Positions 45,673 to 53,791 of a stretch of 64,000 bases of DNA are shown here, in pieces. Every line of letters begins with the position of its first letter. Position 1 is the first letter of the stretch. The notes below the pieces were generated by a model. The model saw only the letters and a list, made by a program, of their open reading frames with translations, was not told the origin of the DNA and searched no databases. The stretch is from NCBI GenBank assembly GCA_016892645.1, contig JAFEMX010000009.1, forward strand, positions 1 through 64,000, written 5' to 3'. Both the position numbers and the translations under genes were made by a program. The stretch is from Micrococcaceae bacterium RIT 802 (lineage in GTDB: Bacteria > Actinomycetota > Actinomycetes > Actinomycetales > Micrococcaceae).

Positions 45673-45686
45673 CTAGAACGTTATAG
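45673..45686. promoter_or_regulatory. LacI operator 2 (CTAGAACGTTATAG)
   Basis: A 14-base palindrome with central CG, 14 bases upstream of the dehydrogenase start codon. Occupancy would block expression of the 45701-47550 operon. Centre-to-centre spacing to the first site is 57 bases. Confidence 0.7.
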
Positions 45687-45700
45687 AAGCGAGGAATACC

Positions 45701-46783
45701 ATGTCCTATTCGACCCCCACGGAACGCTCCGCGGCCCCCGTTCGTCTGGCCCTCATCGGGTGCGGCTGGATCGGCGCCTTCCATGCCCGTTCCATCGCCG
45801 GCTACCTCCCCGGTGTCGAGCTGGCCGCCATCGCCGACCCCGCGCCGGGCGCTGCCGCCGGGCTCGCGGGTGAGCTGGGGGTGCCGAAGTACACGCTGGA
45901 TGCTGCCGATGTGCTGGACGATCCGGACATCGACGGCGTCGTCATCGCCTCCCCGGCTGCCTTCCACGCGGATCTCATCACCCGGGCGGCCGCCGCGGGA
46001 AAGCACGTGTTCTGCGAGAAGCCTGCGGGCCTGACACCGGACGAGCTGGAGGCCGCGCTCGCAGCGGTCGCCCAGGCCGGCGTCGAATTCCAGATCGGCT
46101 TCAACCGGCGGTTCTCCACCGACTTCGCGGAGGCCAAGGCCCGCACCGCGCGGGGCGAGGTCGGGACCCCGCAGCTGCTGCGTTCACTGACCCGTGATCC
46201 CGGGACGGATGCCGGCCTGCCCCATGCCGGACGCATCAAGCCGTACACCATCTTCCTGGAGACCCTGATCCACGACTTCGATACGCTCAACTGGTTCAAT
46301 GAGGGGGCGCGCGTCGTCGAGGTCCGCGCGATTGCCGATGCCCTCGTCGCTCCCGAGTACAAGGACGCGGGTCTGCTGGACACTGCGGTCGTTACGCTGC
46401 GCTACGACAACGGGGCAATCGCCGTCGCGGAAGCGAACTTCAATGCCCTCTATGGGTACGACGTGCGCGGGGAGGTCTTCGGATCCGCCGGCATGGTCAC
46501 CGCGGGGAACCCGGTCCAGAAGAGCGTGTCGGGATATGGGGCAGATGGCATGACGGCCGGCACGGAACGCCTGAACATCGAGTTGTTCCGCGACGCCTAC
46601 CGTGATGAACTCGGGCATTTCGCCCAGCTGATCGCGGCCCGCCAGGGCCGGGGGAGTGCTCCCGGCGTCGCCGGGCCCGGGGCTCAGGCGGCACGCGATG
46701 CGCTCGCCGTGGCCCTGGCCTGCATCGAATCCGTCCAGACCGGCGCCCCTGTGGTGATGAGCCGGGCGGAGACCGCACGATGA
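45701..46783 (+). CDS. Gfo/Idh/MocA-family oxidoreductase (inositol-dehydrogenase-like)
   Basis: A 360-residue dehydrogenase. The Rossmann motif is LIGCGWIGAFHARSI (about residues 18-32). The catalytic Lys is in FCEKPAG, followed by QIGFNRRFSTDFAEAK and the conserved ETLIHDFDTLNWF His/Asp helix. GCGAGGA precedes the ATG. It is coupled (ATGA) to the TIM-barrel gene downstream and controlled by the divergent LacI protein. The substrate is probably a cyclitol or sugar; inferred. Confidence 0.83.
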   Translation: MSYSTPTERSAAPVRLALIGCGWIGAFHARSIAGYLPGVELAAIADPAPGAAAGLAGELGVPKYTLDAADVLDDPDIDGVVIASPAAFHADLITRAAAAGKHVFCEKPAGLTPDELEAALAAVAQAGVEFQIGFNRRFSTDFAEAKARTARGEVGTPQLLRSLTRDPGTDAGLPHAGRIKPYTIFLETLIHDFDTLNWFNEGARVVEVRAIADALVAPEYKDAGLLDTAVVTLRYDNGAIAVAEANFNALYGYDVRGEVFGSAGMVTAGNPVQKSVSGYGADGMTAGTERLNIELFRDAYRDELGHFAQLIAARQGRGSAPGVAGPGAQAARDALAVALACIESVQTGAPVVMSRAETAR

Positions 46784-47550
46784 GCTTGCATCTTGCCGTC
46801 TGCGCCGAGATGGTCTTCCTCGATCTTCCCTTCATCGAGCGGGTCGAAAGGATCAGCGACCTGGGCTTCGCCGTCGAGATCTGGGACTCGCGGACCAAGG
46901 ACGTGAACGCGTTGAAGGCCACCGGCGCGGACTTCTCCTCCATGTCCGGCTACAGCGCCGGCAGCCTCGTCGACCCGGAGAACTGTCACCGCGTGGTGGA
47001 GACCGCGGCAGAACTGATCCCCACGGCACTCCAGCTGGGCATCGAACGCCTGGTGGTCCATCCCGCCGAGCTGATCGACGGTCAGGCCGCCCGGCCGGTC
47101 CACCGTGCCACGGGCGAGATGTGGCTGACCGCCGCACGCACTCTCCGGGAGCTGGGCGACCTGGGTGCCGAGCATGGCGTCACGTTCACGGTCGAGAACC
47201 TGAACACCATCGTCGACCACCCCGGCATCCCGCTGGGCCGGGCGAAGGACACCCTGGCGCTCGTGGCTGGCGTCGACCACCCCCACGTGAAGATGATGCT
47301 CGACCTGTACCACGCCCAGATCGGGGAGGGGAACCTCATCCAGCTGCTCCGAGACTCCATCGGGCATATCGGTGAGGTCCAGGTTGCCGACGTCCCCGGA
47401 CGCTGCGAACCGGGGACGGGCGAGGTCAATTACCCGGCCATCGCCGCCGAACTGCGCGCCCTGGGGTACTCGGGCACCGTCGGCTTGGAGGGGTGGGCCT
47501 CCGGCGACCCGGAAGCGGCCCTCCAGGCCTTCAGGACAGCCTTCGCCTAG
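46780..47550 (+). CDS. Hydroxypyruvate isomerase-like TIM-barrel protein
   Basis: A 256-residue TIM barrel of the hydroxypyruvate isomerase/OtnI type. Landmarks are LAVCAEMVFLDLPFIERV at the start, VTFTVENLNTIVDHPG with the catalytic-type Glu, VKMMLDLYHAQIGEGNL and VQVADVPGRCEPGTGEVNY, which hold metal ligands, and GTVGLEGW at the end. The ATG overlaps the dehydrogenase stop. It is convergent with the frameshifted SDR and overlaps it by 4 bases. The natural substrate is unknown. Confidence 0.8.
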   Translation: MSLHLAVCAEMVFLDLPFIERVERISDLGFAVEIWDSRTKDVNALKATGADFSSMSGYSAGSLVDPENCHRVVETAAELIPTALQLGIERLVVHPAELIDGQAARPVHRATGEMWLTAARTLRELGDLGAEHGVTFTVENLNTIVDHPGIPLGRAKDTLALVAGVDHPHVKMMLDLYHAQIGEGNLIQLLRDSIGHIGEVQVADVPGRCEPGTGEVNYPAIAAELRALGYSGTVGLEGWASGDPEAALQAFRTAFA

Positions 47551-48336
47551 TCGTGTGCCCCGACCACCTGCTGGTCCCAGTCGATGACCGAACCGGTGAC
47601 GACGCCGGAACGATCCGAGAGCAGGAACACCAGGAAGTCGGCGATCTCATCCGGCTGGCCGAGCTTGCCCAGCGGTTGGGAGGCGGACGCCTGTTCCAAC
47701 CAGTCGTCGCCGACACCGTGGAAGCGCCGCTGGATCGCATCCTCGCCCTCGGTCGCGGTCCAGCCGATGTTCAGCCCGTTGATGCGGATCCGGTCCCCAC
47801 CGGTGGGCGTGCGCCGCATTGCGGACCAGTCCGGCCAGGCCCGCCTTGCTGGCCACATAGGGTGCCAGGTATGGCTGGCCGCCGTGCTCGGACATCGTCA
47901 CGATGTTCACGATGCTGCCCCCGGCGGACCGTCCCTTCAAGTGGGAGATCGCCTCCTGCATGATGAAGAACGGGGCCCTGAGGTTCACGGCGATGTGGGC
48001 GTCGAACAGGTCCTGGTCGGTGTCCAGCATCGTTCCGCGGGTGGTGAGCCCGGCGGCGTTGACGACATGGTCGAGGCGTCCGAACCGGTCGATCGTCCCG
48101 GTCACGGAGGCCTTGGCGTCTGCGACCGAGGCCAGGTCGGTGCGGATGAACCAGGTCGGGGTGCCGGCGTCGGTCAGCTCGCGGGCCAGCGATTCGCTGG
48201 CCTCGATGGAGCGGCCGCTGACGGCGATTCCCGCGGCGCCCTGGGCCGCCGCCGCCCTGGCGACGGCGGCGCCGACGCCCTGGGTGCCGCCACTGACCAG
48301 AACGATCGTGCCGGCGAGCAGATGGGCAAGGCTCAT
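47547..48336 (-). pseudogene. SDR oxidoreductase with a frameshift
   Basis: From ATG 48336 the frame encodes a short-chain dehydrogenase: LVSGGTQGVGAAVA cofactor motif, NAAG, NIVTMS with the catalytic Ser, and YVASKAG. At the CCCC run 47795-47798 (GGGG on the coding strand) the frame must shift by one base to continue into DRIRINGLNIGWTATEGE and the C-terminus ending at 47547. The total span is 790 bases, one more than a whole number of codons, so one G is probably extra. Without the shift the protein would be about 260 residues. It is either a recent pseudogene or a sequencing error. The start overlaps the upstream dehydrogenase stop. Confidence 0.8.
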
Positions 48337-49366
48337 GCCCCGACTCCGCTCGATGCACGGACCTCGGACACCGTCACGGTGCGCTTCCCGCGCACGGAGA
48401 GCATCGCGGCCTCCGCCAGCTCCAGGGCGGCGATGCCATCCTCGAGCCCGGGTGCCGGCGTCGTGCCCTCGCGGATGAAGCCCAGGAATGCCTCCAGCTC
48501 CAGGGCGTAGGCCTGCGCATAGCGTTCCAGGAAGAACGGCTTGAACGGGGAGCGGTCCCTGTTCCGTCGGCGGTGGAACGCCGCACCAGGCTGCCGGTGT
48601 CGTTGCCGACCTCGAGCAGGCCCGCCGATCCGAACGCCTCCAGCCGCTGGTCGTGGCCTGCGGCGCAATGTCGCGCATTGGTGATCGTCACCAGGGCACC
48701 CGACACGGAGCGCAGGGTGATCGCCACCGTGTCGAAGTCGTCGATGCCCGCGATGCCGGCATCGAAGAGGTTCGACCCGTGGGCGGTGACCTCGACGATG
48801 TCGGGCAGGAAGTTGCGGGCCATGTCCAGGTCGTGGATCGACTGGTCCTTGAAGATCCCTCCCGACTGCTCCAGGTAGGCCAGCGAGGCCGGGGCGGGGT
48901 CGCGGCTGATGAGGGTCAGGTGCTCCAGCGTGCCGATGGCCCCCGCCGCGACGGCCTCGCGCACTTCGCGCATCGACGGGTCGAACCGCCGGTTGAAGCC
49001 CATCATGATCGGAACCGTCGAACCGGCCACCGCCTCGCGGCAGGACCGGGCCGTGGCCAGGTCGAGGTCGACGGGTTTCTCGCACAACACGGCGATGCCG
49101 CGCCGCACCGCTTCGATGATGTACCCGACGTGGGTCGGCGTCGGGGTGCAGACGACGACGGCGTCGAGGTCCGGATCGGCCAGCACCTCGGCCGGGTCGC
49201 CGGTGGCCCGGGCACCGTACCGGCCCGCCACCGCGTTCGCGGTGTCGATGAGGGGGTCGGCCACCCATGCCAGCCGCGCGCCCGGGTTCGCCGCGATGTT
49301 CGCCGCATGCACGCGGCCGATGCGGCCGGCGCCGAGGACGCCGATGGAAACCGTTGTCCCGGCCAT
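48333..49366 (-). pseudogene. Gfo/Idh/MocA-family oxidoreductase with a frameshift
   Basis: From ATG 49366 (MAGTTVSIGVLGAGRIG) the frame encodes a dehydrogenase with VLCEKPVDLD, GFNRRFDPSMREV and FKDQSIHDLDMARNFL. It breaks at the CCC run 48557-48559: after RRSTADGTG the family sequence resumes in another frame as RDRSPFKPFFLERYAQAY and runs to 48333. The span of 1034 bases is one short of 345 codons, so one G is probably missing. Restored, it would be about 344 residues and look like an IolG-type enzyme. GGGGGA precedes the start, just after the dioxygenase gene stop. Confidence 0.8.
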
Positions 49367-49368
49367 GG

Positions 49369-50562
49369 TCACTGTCCCCCGCCAAGGCGGCGGTTCGCCT
49401 GTGCATCGAGGGCGGAGGCTAGTTCCTCCGTCGTCGTTCCCCGGTCCAGCGCCTGTCGCACCAACTCCGCCTGTGTCAGTGGAGCCAGGCCACCGATCGG
49501 CTGGTCGTGGTCCAGGTTCGTGGGGAATGCGTAGCCCTCGGCCGAGGCGGCGATGACGTTGTCGATGGTGCGGTCGGAGGCGCCGCGGGACGTGAGGTCC
49601 TGGAGCACCGGATAGAGCGCCTTGCTCATGGCGACGCGGTCGACGGTCTCCATGGCCCGGCCGAATGCCGAGGAGACCTGCAGCAGGTTGGCCATGCGCT
49701 TGATGTCCGTCGAGACGTTGGATCCGGCACCGTGGAAGAGCGCCGGGTTGAAGAACACCGCGTCGCCCTTTTCCAGCGGAAGCTGCGTGTAGTTCTGCTG
49801 GAAGTACTCGGTGAAATCGTCGCGGTGGAAGGCCACGAAGCCCGGCCCGTACTTGTGCGAGTGCGGAAGGTAGAGCGTCGGGCCGGACTCGAGCGGCATG
49901 TCGCAATGTGCCACTGCGCCCTGAAGCGTCAGTGCCGGCGTGAGGTGGTGGGCGTGGGCCGGGTAGGCGCTGGCCTGCCCTTCCGACATGAAGCCCAGAT
50001 GGTAGTCGCGGTGGGCGCGCTGGGCCGTGCCGCCCGGGTTGACGACGTTGACCTGCGAGGTGACCTGGTAGTTCGGGCCCAGCCAGGCCTCCGCCACCAC
50101 TGCCAGCATGTCGGCGGCGTAGTACTCGGCGAAGACCTCCGGCTCGGCGAGGGCCAGCTTGTCCAGTGCACCCCAGACACGGTCGTTGGCACCGGGCTTG
50201 GCGAAGTGGTCGCCGCCGGTGATGCCTGCGGCCTTCTGGGCGCCGATGAGGCGGTTGAACGCGTCGGTGGCACGGTCCACGACATCCAGGTGGGGAAAGG
50301 CACCCTTGAAGACGACGATGCCGGGACCGTCCGTGAGGGCACGGGCCAGTTCCGTTTGGACGTCGGCGCGTTCGGCCGGATGCGCCAGGTAGGAGTGCAG
50401 GCGCGGGCCGTAGACCAGGACATTCTGCTCGACCGCGTCGGCGTAGGGGTAGTCCGTCACACGGGTCTGTGTGGAGACAATCTGCTTGAAGTCCTCGAGG
50501 TTGCAGTCCTCGGCGCGGTAGCGGCCGGAAGCGGCTGGTCCCGAGCTCTGGGTGATGGTCAC
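49369..50562 (-). CDS. Phytanoyl-CoA dioxygenase (PhyH)-family Fe(II)/2-oxoglutarate oxygenase
   Basis: A 397-residue double-stranded beta-helix oxygenase of the PhyH family. The iron triad is visible: His184-x-Asp186 in QRAHRDYHLGF and the distal His277 in LFHGAGSN, with Arg289 a candidate for 2-oxoglutarate. CDMPLESGPTLYLPHSHKYG is the typical strand before the distal half. The start is GTG 50562, preceded by AAAGGACC; the open frame to 50700 is rejected. It is the first gene of an operon with a dehydrogenase and an SDR, divergent from a LacI regulator. Substrate unknown; hydroxylation or O-demethylation of a cyclitol or sugar is my inference. Confidence 0.82.
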   Translation of the reverse strand: MTITQSSGPAASGRYRAEDCNLEDFKQIVSTQTRVTDYPYADAVEQNVLVYGPRLHSYLAHPAERADVQTELARALTDGPGIVVFKGAFPHLDVVDRATDAFNRLIGAQKAAGITGGDHFAKPGANDRVWGALDKLALAEPEVFAEYYAADMLAVVAEAWLGPNYQVTSQVNVVNPGGTAQRAHRDYHLGFMSEGQASAYPAHAHHLTPALTLQGAVAHCDMPLESGPTLYLPHSHKYGPGFVAFHRDDFTEYFQQNYTQLPLEKGDAVFFNPALFHGAGSNVSTDIKRMANLLQVSSAFGRAMETVDRVAMSKALYPVLQDLTSRGASDRTIDNVIAASAEGYAFPTNLDHDQPIGGLAPLTQAELVRQALDRGTTTEELASALDAQANRRLGGGQ

Positions 50563-50751
50563 GATGGTGGTCCTTTCACTCGTGGGCCTTGCGGTCCGTG
50601 ATGGTTTGGGAGGCATCCGGCGCCTCAGAGGGAAAAGCCGGCGTTGGTTTGCGGATCGGGGGACGAGGTGCCGTTGGAGCCCATTCTCGCGATGTGGCAC
50701 AGTGGTGAACCAGCCCAGATCACCTCAAAAACACCTCAGCAGGAGGAGCAC

Positions 50752-51783
50752 ATGGCTCGTCGCTTCACGATCCGCGAGATCGGCCGGCAGGCAGGAGTCA
50801 GCGACGCCACGGTCGACCGGGTCCTGCACGCCCGGCCCGGGGTCAGGGAGGGCACCGCCGGCCAGGTCCAGCGCGCCATCGGCGAGCTCGAGGCCCAGCG
50901 GACCCAGCTGGAACTCTCGGGTCGCCGGTTCCTCATCGACGTCGTGGTGGACGCCCCGTCCCGGTTCAGCCAGGCGGTCCGTTCGGCGGTGGAGGCGGAG
51001 CTGCCACTGTTGCGGCCGGCGGTGTTCCGGGCCCGCTTCCACCTGCGCGAGCGGTGGGACGAGGGTGGATGCGCCCGCGCGCTGGCCGACATCGCCCGGA
51101 GGGGATCGCACGGCGTCCTGCTCAAGGCCTCCGACACCCCGGAGATCGCCGCAGCGGTCGCCGCCCTCACCGACCGGGGGATCCCGGTCGTGACCCTCGT
51201 GACCGACCTGCCCGCCACACGGAGGTTGGGCTACATCGGGATGGACAACCGTGCGGCCGGTGCCACGGCCGCCTACCTCATGTGTGCGTGGCTGGGCGCA
51301 CGGGACGGGTCAATCGCCCTGGCGGTCAGCAAGGGGTCCTTCCGTGGCGAGGAGGACCGGGAGATCGGCTTCCGGTCGACGCTTCGCACCCTGGCACCCG
51401 GACGGGTGGTTCATGAGCTGCCGGGATCCGACGGGATGGACGCCATCGCCGAACGGCATCTGGCGGCCGCTCTCGCCGAACACGATGATCTGGTGGGGCT
51501 CTATTCGATCGGCGGCGGCAACTCCGGCTTCATCCGCGCGCTGGAGGGCGGGGCGCGCACCGGAACCGTGGTGATCGGCCACGACCTGAACCAGGAGAAT
51601 GCCCTGTTGCTACGCCGCGGGGCGCTGCAGGCCGTGCTGGGGCACAATCTGCGCTCGGACATGAACGCAGCCTGCCGGGCGCTGATGCATTTCCATCGGG
51701 CACTGCCGGGGGAATGGGTGCCGGGCCCGTCCCCGATCGAGGTCCACACCCCCTACAACATGCCGGTGCCCGCCGCGCGATAG
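50752..51783 (+). CDS. LacI-family transcriptional regulator
   Basis: A 343-residue LacI protein with helix-turn-helix FTIREIGRQAGVSDATVDRVL near residues 5-25. The effector domain has RRLGYIGMDNRAAGATAAYLM, LYSIGGGNSGFIRAL and TVVIGHDLNQENALLL, like sugar-binding repressors with a type 1 periplasmic fold. AGGAGGAG precedes ATG 50752. It is divergent from the dioxygenase operon and should control it. I found no clear central-CG palindrome in the 189-base gap. Confidence 0.85.
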   Translation: MARRFTIREIGRQAGVSDATVDRVLHARPGVREGTAGQVQRAIGELEAQRTQLELSGRRFLIDVVVDAPSRFSQAVRSAVEAELPLLRPAVFRARFHLRERWDEGGCARALADIARRGSHGVLLKASDTPEIAAAVAALTDRGIPVVTLVTDLPATRRLGYIGMDNRAAGATAAYLMCAWLGARDGSIALAVSKGSFRGEEDREIGFRSTLRTLAPGRVVHELPGSDGMDAIAERHLAAALAEHDDLVGLYSIGGGNSGFIRALEGGARTGTVVIGHDLNQENALLLRRGALQAVLGHNLRSDMNAACRALMHFHRALPGEWVPGPSPIEVHTPYNMPVPAAR

Positions 51784-51812
51784 GTCCGGCGCCGGGCGGG
51801 CGTGTGGTGCTG

Positions 51813-52706
51813 CTACGCGGTGAAGGGCAACCGGGGGTCGATGTCCTGCTGCTCCCACCCGGACCGGACCCACCCGTGGTGCGGATCGTCGCTGATCAGC
51901 CACTCGCGTACCCGGCCTGGGCCGGCCATGACGTTGAGGTAGTACAGGTCGTACCCCGGTGCGGCCATGGCCGGGCCGTGCCAACCGTAGGGAACGAGCA
52001 CGACGTCGCCCGTGCGCACCTCCGTGGTCACGTCGATGGGCCGCTCGTCCGAGGCATACACCCGGGCGTATCCGATCGGATCGGTCGACGGCAGTTCCGG
52101 GCTGCCCGGGGCCGGGCGCGTCTCGAAGTAGTAGATCTCCTCGAGATTGGTCTCGCCGTCCTTCTCCTCGTCGTGCTTGTGCGGGGGATAGGAGGACCAG
52201 TTGCCTGCCGGGGTGATGACCTCGCAGACGATGAAGCGGTCCGCTTCCAACGCCGCAGGGGTGCCGAAGTTGTGGACCTGACGCGAGCAGTTTCCGGCAC
52301 CCCGCAGTTCCACCGGGGTCTCCGCGGCGGTGACGAGCCGAACCGGGTAGGAGGCCTTGGCCGGAGCCAGTGCGACGGCGACGCGGCCGCCCGCGACCGA
52401 GGAAAGCTCGACCGCGGTGTCGATGCCGGTGTAGAGCACGTCGGAGGGGCCGTGAAAGACGGACGTGCGGCCGGACAGTTCGTAGGGCTGGCCCTCCACG
52501 GAAGCGGTGAAGGCCCCCTGCAGGGGGATGATGATCCGCTCCTCGCCGGTGGCTTCCATCGCCAGGGAGGCGCCGGCGTCGAGCTCGGCGATTTTGATGC
52601 CGGTGTGCTTCCACCCGGGCACGGAGGTCGGGGAGTCGGCGGCGCCGAGGGATGTCTGCCATGGCCCATCGGTGGCGGTTCCGAGCGGATATACCCAATC
52701 TGGCAA
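51813..52706 (-). CDS. iolB: 5-deoxy-glucuronate isomerase
   Basis: A 297-residue bicupin isomerase that converts 5-deoxy-glucuronate to 5-dehydro-2-deoxygluconate, the substrate of IolC. Metal-site residues sit in PPHKHDEEKDGETNLEEIYYFE and VPYGWHGPAMAAPGYDLYYLNVMAG. The length equals the family's usual size. The start is TTG 52706 with AAAGGAC upstream. It is not in the main operon 20 kb away but next to the GntR regulator. It probably shares that gene's transcript (36-base gap). Confidence 0.92.
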   Translation of the reverse strand: MPDWVYPLGTATDGPWQTSLGAADSPTSVPGWKHTGIKIAELDAGASLAMEATGEERIIIPLQGAFTASVEGQPYELSGRTSVFHGPSDVLYTGIDTAVELSSVAGGRVAVALAPAKASYPVRLVTAAETPVELRGAGNCSRQVHNFGTPAALEADRFIVCEVITPAGNWSSYPPHKHDEEKDGETNLEEIYYFETRPAPGSPELPSTDPIGYARVYASDERPIDVTTEVRTGDVVLVPYGWHGPAMAAPGYDLYYLNVMAGPGRVREWLISDDPHHGWVRSGWEQQDIDPRLPFTA

Positions 52707-52742
52707 GGTGGTGTCCTTTCGATGTTCGTACAGGGGTGCCAG

Positions 52743-53483
52743 CTAGCGCTGGACGAGCGTCATTTCGAAGCTGTAGGAGTCGGCACGGTAGACGTGGCTC
52801 CCGGTTTCGACGTTCCGCCCCGTGTCGTCGACGGCCGTTCGTTCCATCGTCACGAGGGCGGATCCCGACTTCACCTTGAGCAGGGGGGCCTGGTAGTCGT
52901 TGGCGACCATTGCTCCGATCCGTTGGTTCGCCAACCGGAAATTCACGCCGGCCGTGCGCAGGATCTCGTAGAGGCCCCTCTCGTTCAGGGTCTCCTCTTC
53001 GAAGGACACGACGTCGTCGCGCACCCAGTTCTCCATGATCGCCAGCGGTTTGCCAGCGACACTGCGTAGTCGGGTGAAGTGGTAGACCTCGGTTCCGGGA
53101 GGCAGCTGAAGGAGGGCCTGGACGCGCTCATCGGCCGGGCCGTGGGAGAAGCTCAGCGACTTGGTGGTCGGCTTCTTGCCGGCACGTTCCAGGTCATCGT
53201 TGAGGCTGGACAGTTCCAGATGGCGGCGCACCTGGCTGGCGACCACCTGGGTGCCCACACCGCGCTTGCGCACCAGCAGGCCGGCACGGACGAGCTCGTC
53301 CATGGCCTTGCGCATGGTCGGGCGGGAGAGGTTCAGGCGCTGGGCGAGGTCGATCTCGTTTTCGAGCCGCGTACCGGGTTCCAGGCTGCCGCTGTGGATG
53401 GCCGTCTCGATGCCCTGGACGATCTGGTGGTACAGGGGGACCGGCGACGAGCGGTCGATCTGGATATTCAAGCCCGAACTCAT
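52743..53483 (-). CDS. GntR/HutC-family regulator, probable iol regulator
   Basis: A 246-residue regulator. The N-terminal winged helix (PLYHQIVQGIETAIHSG; LAQRLNLSRPTMRKAMDELVRAG) ends near residue 75. A UTRA effector domain follows (HFTRLRSVAGKPLAIMENWV, ERTAVDDTG, YRADSYSFEMTLVQ). Position between iolB and the sugar ABC genes, with two TGTCCTnnCA-type sites in its upstream gap, makes it the best candidate to bind the six dispersed motifs. GGAGG precedes ATG 53483. In corynebacteria a GntR-type IolR has the same job. Confidence 0.83.
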   Translation of the reverse strand: MSSGLNIQIDRSSPVPLYHQIVQGIETAIHSGSLEPGTRLENEIDLAQRLNLSRPTMRKAMDELVRAGLLVRKRGVGTQVVASQVRRHLELSSLNDDLERAGKKPTTKSLSFSHGPADERVQALLQLPPGTEVYHFTRLRSVAGKPLAIMENWVRDDVVSFEEETLNERGLYEILRTAGVNFRLANQRIGAMVANDYQAPLLKVKSGSALVTMERTAVDDTGRNVETGSHVYRADSYSFEMTLVQR

Positions 53484-53523
53484 GATTCCTCCCGAAATCG
53501 ATGTCTAACCTGTCATGTCACCT

Positions 53524-53533
53524 TGATAGGACA
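53524..53533. promoter_or_regulatory. iol-type operator upstream of the GntR gene
   Basis: TGATAGGACA (complement TGTCCTATCA) lies 40 bases upstream of the GntR start codon, with TTGATA as part of a possible plus-strand -35. It fits autoregulation by the GntR protein. Confidence 0.5.
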
Positions 53534-53642
53534 TTCTGACCTGAAATAGAGCATAACAGGCAGCAGCCCGGGTGTAACGGGTGCGGCGGGATTTCTTTGG
53601 AGGACGCTGTGGGGGTGCCGACGGAAAGGGCTGATGTAAATA

Positions 53643-53686
53643 TGTCCTAACAATCTATTGACAAGTGTGACAACTATCACGATGAT
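53643..53686 (+). promoter_or_regulatory. Promoter and operator of the sugar ABC operon
   Basis: TGTCCTAACA (53643-53652) is followed by TTGACA (53658-53663), 17 bases and GATGAT (53681-53686). The operator is immediately upstream of the -35. This copy is the best match to the corynebacterial IolR consensus as I recall it (KGWCHTRACA). Confidence 0.6.
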
Positions 53687-53791
53687 CAAACCTAGGGAAT
53701 GAGAAGGACGGACCAGGAGCTGGCGCCGAACACTCCGGACCTCCCTGGCAACCCGCCTCCGGGACCTGATCGCGAAACAAAGGAGATTCAC

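Noticed and set aside
50563-50751. GAGGC/GCCTC repeat as an operator for the LacI protein at 50752
   Set aside because: Arms of only five bases, no central CG, and poor resemblance to the other LacI operators in the window.
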